From assembly GCA_018401435.1 (NCBI GenBank), contig JAGYJW010000018.1:1-64000 (forward strand): a DNA stretch of 64,000 nucleotides, given 5' to 3'. Every line of letters starts with the position of its first letter. Positions within the stretch are counted from its first letter, which is position 1. The notes beneath the pieces were generated by a model. The model worked only from the letters and a program-made list of their open reading frames with translations, ran no database searches and was not told where the DNA came from. Positions 18,932 to 26,686 of this stretch are shown piece after piece. A program made the translations under genes and the position numbers. The stretch comes from Deltaproteobacteria bacterium. GTDB taxonomy: Bacteria > Myxococcota_A > UBA796 > UBA2385.

Positions 18932-20320
18932 ATGCCCCGCCCTCTCCGCGACCTCCGCCCCTCGGCCTGCCTGCGCTTGCCCGGGCTGGCCCCCGAGCGG
19001 GTGGCCGCCGCCTTTGCCCAGCAGCCGGGCACCCTCTGGCTGGACAGCGCCGATGACAGCGGCTGGAGCTACCTCCTGGTGGATCCGGTGGAGGTCTTTC
19101 TGTCGGAGCCCTCGGGTGTCTTTGGCCAGGCGCCCTCTCGCCTTGCTGCACTGCAGCATGAGGTCGGGCCGGCGCCCGGGCCGGATGAGCCGCCCTTTGT
19201 GGGCGGCCTCGCGGGGCTCTTTGGCTATGAGCTGGGCCGCGCCTTGGAGCCGGTGCTGGCCGATCGCCCCGAGCCCGAGGCCGGGCCCACCCTGCCACCG
19301 CTCTGGCTGGGGCTCTACCGCGACATCCTCGCCTTCGCGCCCCGGGGCGAGGGCCTGCACCTGCGCTGCCTGGACCTGGGCTCGGGTCCGCCACCGGCGT
19401 CGCGAATGCAGCGATGGCGGGCGCGCCTTGGGCAGCTTCCCCCGCTGGGGCCCCTGCTGCCCCCCACCGGCACGGTGGCGCAGGATCTCGACGCCGCCAC
19501 CTATGCGGGGCGGGTTGCGCAGATCATCGACCGCATCGGTGAAGGCGAGCTCTTTCAGGCCAACCTGAGCCAGCGCTTCAGCGTGGCGGGGCCCCGGGAT
19601 GGCTTCGACCTCTACCGGCGCCTGCGGTCCCTGGCGCGGCCCGCCCAGGGCGCCTTCTTGCAGCTGGGGGGCGGGCGCTGGGTGGCCTGCGCTTCGCCAG
19701 AGCGGCTGGTGGCGGTGCGGGGGGGCGAGGCCGAGGCTGCCCCCATCAAGGGCACGCGGCCCCGGAGCCCGGACCCGACCGAAGACGCGCGTCTGGCGGC
19801 CGAACTCCTCGCCAGCGAGAAGGACCGCGCCGAAAATACGATGATCGTGGACCTGCTGCGAAATGACCTGTCGCGGGTCTGCGCGGACGGGTCGATCTCG
19901 GTGCCGGAGCTGTGCGCCCTCCGCAGCCTGCCCACGGTGCACCACCTGGTCAGCCGGGTGCGGGGCCGCCTGCGCGCCGCGGTCGGTCCCTTCGACCTCA
20001 TCGCCGCGCTCTTCCCCGGCGGCAGCATCACCGGCGCCCCCAAGATCCAGGCCATGCGGGTGATCGCCGAGCTGGAAGACCGGCGGCGCGGCCCCTATTG
20101 CGGAAGCCTGGGCTGGATCGGCCTGAATGGCGACCTGGACCTCAACATCGCCATTCGCACAGCGGTGCCCCACTCGGATGGTCGGGTGGGCTACAACGCG
20201 GGCGGTGGCGTGATCTTCGCCTCCGACCCTTGGGAGGAGCAGGCCGAGACCCGGGACAAGGCCCGGGCCTTCTGCCTGGCCGCCACGGGGCAGGTGCCCT
20301 GGGAGGAGCCCGGGCCGTGA
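18932..20320 (+). CDS. pabB: aminodeoxychorismate synthase component I
   Basis: 462 aa chorismate-binding enzyme. The motif PIKGTRPR has the Lys that marks PabB, where anthranilate synthase TrpE carries Ala (PIAGT). Other conserved blocks are RIGEGELFQANLSQRF, RAENTMIVDLLRNDLSRV and FPGGSITGAPKIQAM. With the glutaminase encoded next, it converts chorismate plus glutamine to aminodeoxychorismate for folate. Its stop overlaps the pabA start (GTGA), so the two subunits are translationally coupled. No pabC is seen in the window. Confidence 0.9.
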   Translation: MPRPLRDLRPSACLRLPGLAPERVAAAFAQQPGTLWLDSADDSGWSYLLVDPVEVFLSEPSGVFGQAPSRLAALQHEVGPAPGPDEPPFVGGLAGLFGYELGRALEPVLADRPEPEAGPTLPPLWLGLYRDILAFAPRGEGLHLRCLDLGSGPPPASRMQRWRARLGQLPPLGPLLPPTGTVAQDLDAATYAGRVAQIIDRIGEGELFQANLSQRFSVAGPRDGFDLYRRLRSLARPAQGAFLQLGGGRWVACASPERLVAVRGGEAEAAPIKGTRPRSPDPTEDARLAAELLASEKDRAENTMIVDLLRNDLSRVCADGSISVPELCALRSLPTVHHLVSRVRGRLRAAVGPFDLIAALFPGGSITGAPKIQAMRVIAELEDRRRGPYCGSLGWIGLNGDLDLNIAIRTAVPHSDGRVGYNAGGGVIFASDPWEEQAETRDKARAFCLAATGQVPWEEPGP

Positions 20321-20907
20321 TCCTCCTCATCGACAACTACGACTCCTTCGTCTTCAACCTCGCCCGCTACCTGGGGGAGCTGGGGGCCCGCCGCATGGTG
20401 CTTCGCAACGACGCGCTGACGGTGGATGAGGCCCTGGCCCTGCGACCCGCGGCCATCCTTCTCAGTCCAGGGCCGAAAGCGCCCGATCAAGCAGGAATAT
20501 GTCTCGATCTGGTTCGTGCGGCCAGCGGTCGGGTTCCCCTGCTGGGCATCTGCCTGGGCCACCAGGCCATCGTGCAGGCCCTGGGCGGACAGGTGCGGCG
20601 GGCGGCACGGCCGCGCCACGGCCTAGCCTCGCCGTGCAGCCATGACGGCGACGGGCTCTTTTGCGGCCTGCCCAGCCCCTTTGACGTGGGGCGCTACCAT
20701 TCGCTGGTGGCGGAGCCCGCGCCGGGCGGCCCGCTGCGGGTGAAGGCCCGCGCCGTCGACGATGGCGAGGTGATGGCCGTGGCCCATGACCGGCACCCCA
20801 CCTGGGGCCTGCAATTCCATCCCGAGAGCGTCTTGACCCGCCATGGCCTGGCCCTGCTCGGCAACTTCTTGCGCCTGTCCCGCGCCTGGCAGCCTGAAGT
20901 GCCTTGA
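20317..20907 (+). CDS. pabA: aminodeoxychorismate/anthranilate synthase glutaminase subunit
   Basis: 196 aa class I glutamine amidotransferase. It opens ILLIDNYDSFVFNLARYL. The oxyanion and nucleophile site is LLGICLGHQAI, and the catalytic His-Glu pair is in LQFHPESVLT. It supplies ammonia to PabB. The GTG start at 20317 is set by the 4-base overlap with pabB. PabA and TrpG cannot be told apart by sequence alone; pairing with a PIKGT-type partner and the absence of trp genes here favours PabA. The segment before the HSLVAEP motif is short, as in other compact PabA proteins. Confidence 0.88.
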   Translation: MILLIDNYDSFVFNLARYLGELGARRMVLRNDALTVDEALALRPAAILLSPGPKAPDQAGICLDLVRAASGRVPLLGICLGHQAIVQALGGQVRRAARPRHGLASPCSHDGDGLFCGLPSPFDVGRYHSLVAEPAPGGPLRVKARAVDDGEVMAVAHDRHPTWGLQFHPESVLTRHGLALLGNFLRLSRAWQPEVP

Positions 20908-20972
20908 CGGGTCGAGACCAGCAATCGAAACTGGATGAGCTATGCTCCTCCTCCCCCTCTCCGGGAGTCTCG

Positions 20973-21668
20973 ATGCGCCTGCTCTCCTGCCTTGTCGGCC
21001 TCGCCTGCCTGGGCCTGGGGCCTGCGGCGGCGGCCACCGAGCCCCAGCCCGATCGCCCCATGCTCACCCGCAGCGGCCTGCTGGTGGCCGGCCGGTCCTT
21101 GGAGCTGGAGGCCGGTGGTGCCTGGCAAGACGGGGGCTTCGCCGCACCCTTTCGGGCCAAGGTGGGCTTTGGCGTGGTGGAGACCCGGCTGGGGGCCAAC
21201 CTGGGCGGCATCGGGCAGGGCGCGCCCGGCCTGGCGGGCGGGCTCAAGCTGGGCGTGCTGCAGAAGCGCAGCTTTGGCCTCGCCGGCTACTTCGACTCGG
21301 CCATCCCCCTCGGCAGCTCAGAGACCTGGACGGGCGAGGCCGGCGGGGCGATCACCGCGGCCATGGAAGGGGGCGCCAACCTGCGCTTCAACGCGGGCAT
21401 CCTGATGGACGGAAGCGGTGGCGCACTCACCCTGGCGGGCCTGCCCCTTCGCGGCCTGGTGGCCATCCCCGTCGGCGCCAAGCTCGACCCTTTCGCCGAG
21501 CTTCAGGCCATTGTGGGCAATGGATCGCCCGCCTGGTCCATGGGCGGCGGGCTGGCCTTTGCCCCCACCGAAGCTGTGGTGCTGGATGTGGCCGCCGGCT
21601 GGGACTTCTGGGACAACGCCCCCCGGGTGCAGGCTGGGCTCACCGCAAACCTGGGCCAGCTCAAGTAG
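20973..21668 (+). CDS. secreted, probable outer-membrane beta-barrel protein
   Basis: 231 aa with a signal peptide (LLSCLVGLACLGLGPAAAA). The mature part alternates polar and hydrophobic residues in short Gly-rich strands (VETRLGANLGGIGQ, GGLKLGVLQK, ITAAMEGGANLRFNAG) and ends in LTANLGQLK, as in porin-like or transporter-like barrels. The final residue is not the usual Phe, and no specific family is recognised. The ATG at 20973 is chosen because it begins the signal sequence. It follows pabA by 65 bp and may have its own promoter. Confidence 0.55.
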   Translation: MRLLSCLVGLACLGLGPAAAATEPQPDRPMLTRSGLLVAGRSLELEAGGAWQDGGFAAPFRAKVGFGVVETRLGANLGGIGQGAPGLAGGLKLGVLQKRSFGLAGYFDSAIPLGSSETWTGEAGGAITAAMEGGANLRFNAGILMDGSGGALTLAGLPLRGLVAIPVGAKLDPFAELQAIVGNGSPAWSMGGGLAFAPTEAVVLDVAAGWDFWDNAPRVQAGLTANLGQLK

Positions 21669-21954
21669 AGCGAAGCTGACAGCCTCCTGACAGCGCGCCC
21701 GGGCCGGACAGTCGCGACAGCCTCTCAGGCGCCTCTCCTGCCTTTCCCCTCGGTCAGGTCAGCTTCTGCGGGCGCAGATGGGACAGAGCGGACAAGTCGA
21801 GCGAGAATCCCGTCGCCGTTGGCTCTTTCATCGGGATTACATCTCTGCGCCAGGGGTTGACGGAGGGTCTTGTTGGGGCGACAAAGGCAGGACGGAAGTG
21901 TGCCGCTCTGGCGACGCGGCAGATTCCGGCGACGACCCGAATCAGGGAGAGGCG

Positions 21955-22191
21955 ATGGTTGCGACCCACGGCACCCCACCGGTGCGGCATGACTTCGAAG
22001 TGCACTGCGGCGGCTCTTCGCCGGTGCTGGTGCGCGGCGTCAACTGGGTGCACGCATTGGGTGCGGCCCTGAGCGCCTTGGGGCCTGGCCACACCATCGG
22101 GCGCATGGCCGCAGAGACGCTGCCCAACGGCACGGTCATCGCCAACGATCTGGACGCGGGCGCCCGCTATGTGGTGCGCCAGACCGCCTGA
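21955..22191 (+). CDS. hypothetical 78-aa protein
   Basis: The ATG follows AGGGAGAGG. The sequence is compact and soluble (FEVHCGGSSPVLVRGVNW, MAAETLPNGTVIANDLD, RYVVRQTA) with no membrane segment. I do not recognise it. It stands alone after 286 bp of non-coding sequence and converges with the FHA gene, whose stop is 10 bp away. In the upstream gap, a TTGACG at 21857 could be a -35 element, but no convincing -10 follows. Confidence 0.6.
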   Translation: MVATHGTPPVRHDFEVHCGGSSPVLVRGVNWVHALGAALSALGPGHTIGRMAAETLPNGTVIANDLDAGARYVVRQTA

Positions 22192-22200
22192 TTCGGCCCC

Positions 22201-24867
22201 TCAGCCGTCGATGCGGGCGGCGAAGACCGCGCCGTCCACCACCACCCGCTCCTCGGGGCCGAGCACCCGCCGGCGCTGCCCCCAGCGCAGGTCGATACCC
22301 TCGCCGTCAAAACGCAAGAAGGCCGGCTGGTGGCCCAACCACACGGTCCGCGGCTGCTCCGCCTGCAATCCGGTGACAAAGAGCCCGCGGCAGCGGCGAT
22401 CGGACAGGTCGATGCGCAGCTGGGGGGCCTGGTCTGCGCTGAGGTGGACCTCGATGCGCACGGTGAAATCGGGCTCTCCCAGCTCATCGTGGCGGTCGAT
22501 CTCGATCACGGGTGCGCCCCCGCCGGCCATGGGCAAGGTCAGCCGACAGGCGCCGCCGCCCAAGGGCAGCAGGCTCAGGCGACCCCCCACCAGCTCGGCC
22601 CGCAGGTAGTCCTGGGGGCGGAAGCGCTGGCTGGCCTCGCAGCGCAGTTCGGGCACCACCAGGTCGGCGCCGCCATGGTTACCAATGATATACCGGCGGC
22701 CCTGGTCGAGCTGCCAGCCCAGCAGGGTCAGGCGTGCCGGGCGGCCAAGCTCGACGGGCAGGACCTCTTGTTCAACCACCCGCACGCCACCATCCGCCCC
22801 GGTGGGGTTGGGGGGCGCGTGGAGGTGCCGCGCGACCGCCTGGCCCAGGGCGAGGTCGCCCAGGTTGAGCTCCAAGGAGTCTTCGCTGCGGCTGGCCGGC
22901 GGGTCGAAGCGGGGCGGGGCCGGGCCGCGCTCCCCCAAGCCATGGGCCGCCGGGGCGTCATCGGGGGCGGGCAGGTGGGCCCGCTGGGGCAAGGGGCTGT
23001 CATTCCACAGGCCCTCGTCCAAGGACACCGCCGCCGCCAGATCGGTGGCCCGCAAGGGGCCGATATCGGGCGGCAGGGTGCGCACGGCCCGGGGGATCGC
23101 GGCGGGCGGGTATTCCACCTCGAACACGCAATTGCCCACCAGCAGCTCATCTCCGGGCAGCAGGTCCAGGTTGGCGGGGGGCTGGTCCTCGCCGGTGCGG
23201 CTGGTGGGCGGAATGGCGATCACATCGCCCCCCCGCCGCACATAGGTGTAGCAGCCCTTGCTGAGGGCGTGCACCAGGGGCTCTCGGGTGAGGTCTACCT
23301 CGGCGTGTTCGGCGGCCACCATGATCGCGTCGATGTAGAAGCGCGCCCGCGGCAGGTTGCCCTGGCGGGAACGAATCTCGGCGCCCTGCCCGACTTCGGG
23401 CCGCCAGACGATATTTTCGTTGAATGGGTCATCGGGCAGCCGCACCCGGCAGCGAGAGCTTCGGCCAATGCGCAGGCGCCCGCCAAAGACCGCGTGAATG
23501 GCGTCCCCGTCTCTTCGCAATTCGGCCAGGTAGGGCCAACCTTCGGCGTCCACCCGGCGCAGATCCCGCAGCTCGAGCACGGCATGGGGCAGGCGCAGCA
23601 GGTGATCGCCTTCCAGGTCCAGGCCCTGCCCGATCTCCAGGGGTTGCCGGTCCACCTTCAGGCCCTCGGCCAGGGCGTGCACCGACAGGCTGCGCCCCCG
23701 CACCCGCAGCACGGCCACCGGGTCTTCCAGGCGGCTGCCCACGCTGCCATCGGCCCCCACCGACACGTCATAGCCCTCGATGAAGCGGCCGAAGTGCACC
23801 TTCTGCAGCAGGGCCCCGCGCTCTCGCAGGCTGAGGATGCGGCTCTCGACCGAGGTGGGCTCGACGGTCTGGGCGATCGCGGCGTCGGGCAGGCCGTCCC
23901 GCGAGGTGGTGGCGCCAAGGGCCCCCACCGGCTCGTCCCGGCTCCGGATGCGCTCGCCCAGATCCCGGTCAAAGCCGGTGTCTTGCAGGGTGACCTCGTC
24001 GAGCAGGGCCAGGGGCGGCGCCTCGCGCTGGCGGTCGCGTCGGGCGGGGCAGAGCGCCAGGAACGCAAAGGGCGGGCCGCCCGTTGCAGACAGGGCCAGC
24101 ACCGGCTGGCCGTCCCGGTTGGTGCGGGTGGAGATGCTGAACCGGTCCCGCAGCTCGGGGTGGACCAGGTGCACCAGCTCGCCGTCTTCGCCGCGCCGAA
24201 GCTGGTAGAGGGCCGGGGCGGGCAGGGCGGGGTGCTGGCCGTTGTCCAGCCAGTGGTTGCCCAGGGTGAGCAGGAGCTGGTCGCCGTAGAGGGTGGCGAG
24301 GGGCTCCCAGCCCTTTGAGCCCGGAACATAGGCCAGCACGTCCACCAGGGGAGTGGCGGTGCTTTCGGCCCCGAGGTGGCCATTGGGCAGGCAGCCGCTG
24401 ACGAAGTCCCCGGCCCGCAGCCCCAGGTCGGCGTCCGGGCCCGTGCCGTCCTCCACCAGCCGGAAGTCCACCGGACGGGCGCCGGGCGGCGGCTGCAGAT
24501 CGCTGGCCAGGCACCAGGCGCGGAAGCGCTCGCGCAGCATCTGGCGCACCCGAAGCTGCCACTGGTCGCCTTCTCGGGCGAGGGCCCGGCGCCAGTCGGG
24601 CCGGTTGACCACGATGAGGATGTCGGTCAGCCGCCCGAAGATGCGCTCGGGGTCCTCCATCAGGTGACGCCGCAGCCCGCAGCGCTGCCCGGCCGCCCCC
24701 GGCCCGTCCCACAGGGGCGTGCAGTCGGCGACCAGGTCCTCCACCGTGTGGTGGCGGCGCAAGAACTGGTCGAAGAAGCCCAGGCCCGCCTGCGCGGGCA
24801 GGACGCGCTGGGCATCGCCAGAGAGGCCGCGGGTGCGGCCGGAGCCGAGGAGGTCAGGAGGCGCCAT
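22201..24867 (-). CDS. large FHA-domain protein
   Basis: 888 aa. The ATG at 24867 gives MAPPDLLGS and lies inside the left direct-repeat copy. Around residues 450-540 there is an FHA-like module (LRIGRSSRCRVRLPDDPF, with the GR..xC and later N motifs), which would bind phospho-threonine. Residues 60-160 (LMEDPERIFGRLTDILIVV ... RQMLRERFRAW) resemble in layout the N-terminal domain of FhaA proteins, but this is tentative. There are further beta-rich blocks to the C-terminus and no signal peptide or membrane helix. It is divergent from the 179-aa gene, separated by the repeat-flanked cassette, and may form a signalling unit with it. Confidence 0.75.
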   Translation of the reverse strand: MAPPDLLGSGRTRGLSGDAQRVLPAQAGLGFFDQFLRRHHTVEDLVADCTPLWDGPGAAGQRCGLRRHLMEDPERIFGRLTDILIVVNRPDWRRALAREGDQWQLRVRQMLRERFRAWCLASDLQPPPGARPVDFRLVEDGTGPDADLGLRAGDFVSGCLPNGHLGAESTATPLVDVLAYVPGSKGWEPLATLYGDQLLLTLGNHWLDNGQHPALPAPALYQLRRGEDGELVHLVHPELRDRFSISTRTNRDGQPVLALSATGGPPFAFLALCPARRDRQREAPPLALLDEVTLQDTGFDRDLGERIRSRDEPVGALGATTSRDGLPDAAIAQTVEPTSVESRILSLRERGALLQKVHFGRFIEGYDVSVGADGSVGSRLEDPVAVLRVRGRSLSVHALAEGLKVDRQPLEIGQGLDLEGDHLLRLPHAVLELRDLRRVDAEGWPYLAELRRDGDAIHAVFGGRLRIGRSSRCRVRLPDDPFNENIVWRPEVGQGAEIRSRQGNLPRARFYIDAIMVAAEHAEVDLTREPLVHALSKGCYTYVRRGGDVIAIPPTSRTGEDQPPANLDLLPGDELLVGNCVFEVEYPPAAIPRAVRTLPPDIGPLRATDLAAAVSLDEGLWNDSPLPQRAHLPAPDDAPAAHGLGERGPAPPRFDPPASRSEDSLELNLGDLALGQAVARHLHAPPNPTGADGGVRVVEQEVLPVELGRPARLTLLGWQLDQGRRYIIGNHGGADLVVPELRCEASQRFRPQDYLRAELVGGRLSLLPLGGGACRLTLPMAGGGAPVIEIDRHDELGEPDFTVRIEVHLSADQAPQLRIDLSDRRCRGLFVTGLQAEQPRTVWLGHQPAFLRFDGEGIDLRWGQRRRVLGPEERVVVDGAVFAARIDG

Positions 24868-25028
24868 GAGACCCGACCTGTAATGGGCCGGGCGGCCGAG
24901 GGACAGAGGGGGCCGGTCGGCCTTTTCGATGGGTCCATGACAATTTTGGATGGATGTCTCTCCGAGCCGACCCGTTGAGGAGATGGGCGAGAGCCCGGAG
25001 GCCCCCATGAACCTGGCCCCGACCGCAA
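24860..25028. repeat. direct repeat, copy 1 (169 bp)
   Basis: Matches 25990-26158 at an offset of exactly 1130 bp with three substitutions (positions 24923, 24958 and 24969). Weaker similarity continues a few bases to the left. This copy contains the start codon of the FHA gene (minus) and a truncated start of the 179-aa gene on the plus strand: MNLAPTA, then SDAR and a stop. It therefore spans the whole original divergent promoter region. Confidence 0.93.
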
Positions 25029-25118
25029 GCGATGCTCGGTGACGGTTGGGGAAGGGGAGCACGCACTGTATCCGAGGTCCCGACGGGACCGAAGGGCCCA
25101 AGACAAGGCCTCCACGGC

Positions 25119-25147
25119 TGGACCGTCGGGGACTGGTGGGTTATAAT
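25119..25147 (+). promoter_or_regulatory. sigma70-like promoter of the cassette gene
   Basis: A perfect -10 TATAAT (25142-25147) lies 17 bases after a 4/6 -35, TGGACC (25119-25124). Transcription would start near 25154, about 18 bases before the ATG at 25172. A consensus -10 like this is rare in so GC-rich a window. Confidence 0.65.
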
Positions 25148-25171
25148 GGGGGAAATTCCGTGGAGTTTGTT

Positions 25172-25843
25172 ATGTCTCTTCTGCTGTGGATGGCCGCTCT
25201 TGTCTCCACCAGTGCCTACGCCGCGCCCAAAGAGTCCAACCCCGGGCTGGACACGGTCTGCACTTCGGTCCAAGAGGAGCCGACCGCCGCCGAGACCCTC
25301 GCCGCGGCCTTCTCCATCGCGCGCTACGCCCCGACGTGTGATCTGGCGGTGTCGGAAGGCCTCTGCCTTAACGGCGGCGCCAAGGTCGTGCTGAGCAGCA
25401 ACGGCGCAGCGTCGATCGTGCCGATCGTGCCGCTCGAGAGCGACGCCGAGGAGCTGCCGCTCTTCGTGTTCACCGCCTTCGATACCTACACCGGCACAGA
25501 TCCCCGGGTGGCGACGGTGTACGTGAACGGCGAGGTGGTCGGGGAGGATCTCCCCGCCGACCAGCCGATCGAGGTCTTCGCGCGCTTCCGGCGGAGCCGG
25601 AACACCACCCACCTGCTCTTCAAGGATCGGGAGGGAGAGGGCTACATCAGCCTCCGGGAGATCCCGGTCGCGCCGGTTTACGGCAGGGGCGACACGATCG
25701 AGGCCGGCCTCGGCCTGGTCGGCTCCTGGAATTTTGATGACGGGCACGGCATCGACACCAGCCTCACGACGCCTTCTGGAGTCGCAGGCGAGACCCTGAC
25801 CATTGCCCTGACGTTCGAGGTCGTCTACTCGAGCGCTCTGTAG
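25172..25843 (+). CDS. unknown secreted protein in the repeat-flanked cassette
   Basis: 223 aa. The ATG at 25172 begins a signal peptide (MSLLLWMAALVSTSAYA), and the mature protein starts APKESNPG. It is acidic and beta-rich, with two possible disulfide Cys pairs (VCTSVQ, PTCDLAVSEGLC). FVFTAFDTYTGTDPRVATVY and RFRRSRNTTHLLFKDREG follow, and it ends TIALTFEVVYSSAL. I do not recognise the family. Codon choice at the 5' end (TCT, CTT, GCT, AGT) is less GC-biased than in neighbouring genes, which fits acquisition. It is the only gene between the two direct repeats and carries its own promoter. Confidence 0.72.
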   Translation: MSLLLWMAALVSTSAYAAPKESNPGLDTVCTSVQEEPTAAETLAAAFSIARYAPTCDLAVSEGLCLNGGAKVVLSSNGAASIVPIVPLESDAEELPLFVFTAFDTYTGTDPRVATVYVNGEVVGEDLPADQPIEVFARFRRSRNTTHLLFKDREGEGYISLREIPVAPVYGRGDTIEAGLGLVGSWNFDDGHGIDTSLTTPSGVAGETLTIALTFEVVYSSAL

Positions 25844-25989
25844 CGCTGAGCAACCCGTTACGGTCGGCGCTGGTAACGTTCTGGGGGAGAGCAGTTCAAA
25901 CCCACGTCTCATGTTGTGAGCGATCCATCGGCTATCCTGTCGACACCGGTTCGCGGTCGCTCTATGAAACAGACCCGCGAAAGGCAGGC

Positions 25990-26158
25990 GGCGCCATGAG
26001 ACCCGACCTGTAATGGGCCGGGCGGCCGAGGGACAGAGGGGGCCGGTCGGCCCTTTCGATGGGTCCATGACAATTTTGGATGGATGTTTCTCCGAGCCCA
26101 CCCGTTGAGGAGATGGGCGAGAGCCCGGAGGCCCCCATGAACCTGGCCCCGACCGCAA
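25990..26158. repeat. direct repeat, copy 2 (169 bp)
   Basis: Second copy of 24860-25028. It contains the functional start of the 179-aa gene (ATG at 26137) and, on the minus strand, a truncated start of the FHA gene: MAPP, then AFRGSVS and a stop. The two copies thus each retain one real gene start and one dead start. Confidence 0.93.
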
Positions 26159-26676
26159 CCCTGACCGATGTGCGCGCGCTGCTGGAGCTCGCTGGCTACG
26201 CCCTCTGCCAGGGGATCTGGGTGCTGCAGCAGCCCATGCCCCTGCCGCCGGTGGTGATGGCCGATGGCGACAGCGGGCGCGCGCTCGTGCGCATGTCCCA
26301 GGAGCCCGACGCCGACGCCCTGCTGATCACCCGGGCCAACCTCGACAGCCTGGGCGCCTGCCTCAAGCGCAGCGTGATCCTCTTTGATGGCTATGTCCGC
26401 GACAGCGGGCAGGCCGTGGATGCCGTGGTGGCCGAGGCCCGGCTGGGCGGCCGCCCCGGCGTCGTGCGCGTGCTGCAACGCTACCGTCCCGCCGATCACC
26501 CCGAAGGCTTCGCCATCCTGGGCGAGCCCCTCTTCGGCCAGCGCATGCCCGGCGAGATCGAGGGTCCCGCGGTGATGGCCCTGCTCGCCGGCATGCGCCA
26601 GCACCCCGCCACCCGCAGGCTCTGGGAGGCCCACTTCGAGGCGGATCCGGCCTCGCCCTGGCGACAGGCCATCTGA
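26137..26676 (+). CDS. hypothetical 179-aa protein next to the FHA gene
   Basis: The ATG at 26137 follows GGAGG at 5 bases. The protein is soluble and mixed alpha/beta: LTDVRALLELAGYALCQG, VMADGDSGRALVRM, SVILFDGYVRDSGQAVDAVV, then an Ala/Leu-rich C-terminal helix. No family is recognised. It was originally divergent from the FHA gene across a ~130-bp promoter that is now duplicated. It converges with the repeat protein at 26687-28603, whose stop is 11 bp away. The three-gene neighbourhood suggests a shared pathway. Confidence 0.65.
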   Translation: MNLAPTATLTDVRALLELAGYALCQGIWVLQQPMPLPPVVMADGDSGRALVRMSQEPDADALLITRANLDSLGACLKRSVILFDGYVRDSGQAVDAVVAEARLGGRPGVVRVLQRYRPADHPEGFAILGEPLFGQRMPGEIEGPAVMALLAGMRQHPATRRLWEAHFEADPASPWRQAI

Positions 26677-26686
26677 TCGCCCCCCT

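Noticed and set aside
16889..20173. 1094-aa minus-strand ORF
   Set aside because: It is the antisense of dnaJ and pabB with the start of the AgmX-like gene at its end; composition is that of a shadow frame.
21672..21766. GAAGCTGAC ... GTCAGCTTC inverted repeat in a 286-bp gap
   Set aside because: The arms are 77 bases apart with no supporting stem, so a chance match is likely; nothing else in 21669-21954 is convincing.
25856..25878. CGTTAC/GTAACG after the cassette gene as a terminator
   Set aside because: Six pairs with an 11-base loop and no T-tract is too weak.
25880..25920. GTTCAAAC resembling a tRNA T-loop
   Set aside because: The flanking 5-base arms do not pair and no acceptor or anticodon stem can be drawn around it.
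24860..26158. Insertion sequence or integron cassette
   Set aside because: No transposase, integrase, terminal inverted repeats or attC-like hairpins are present between the direct repeats.
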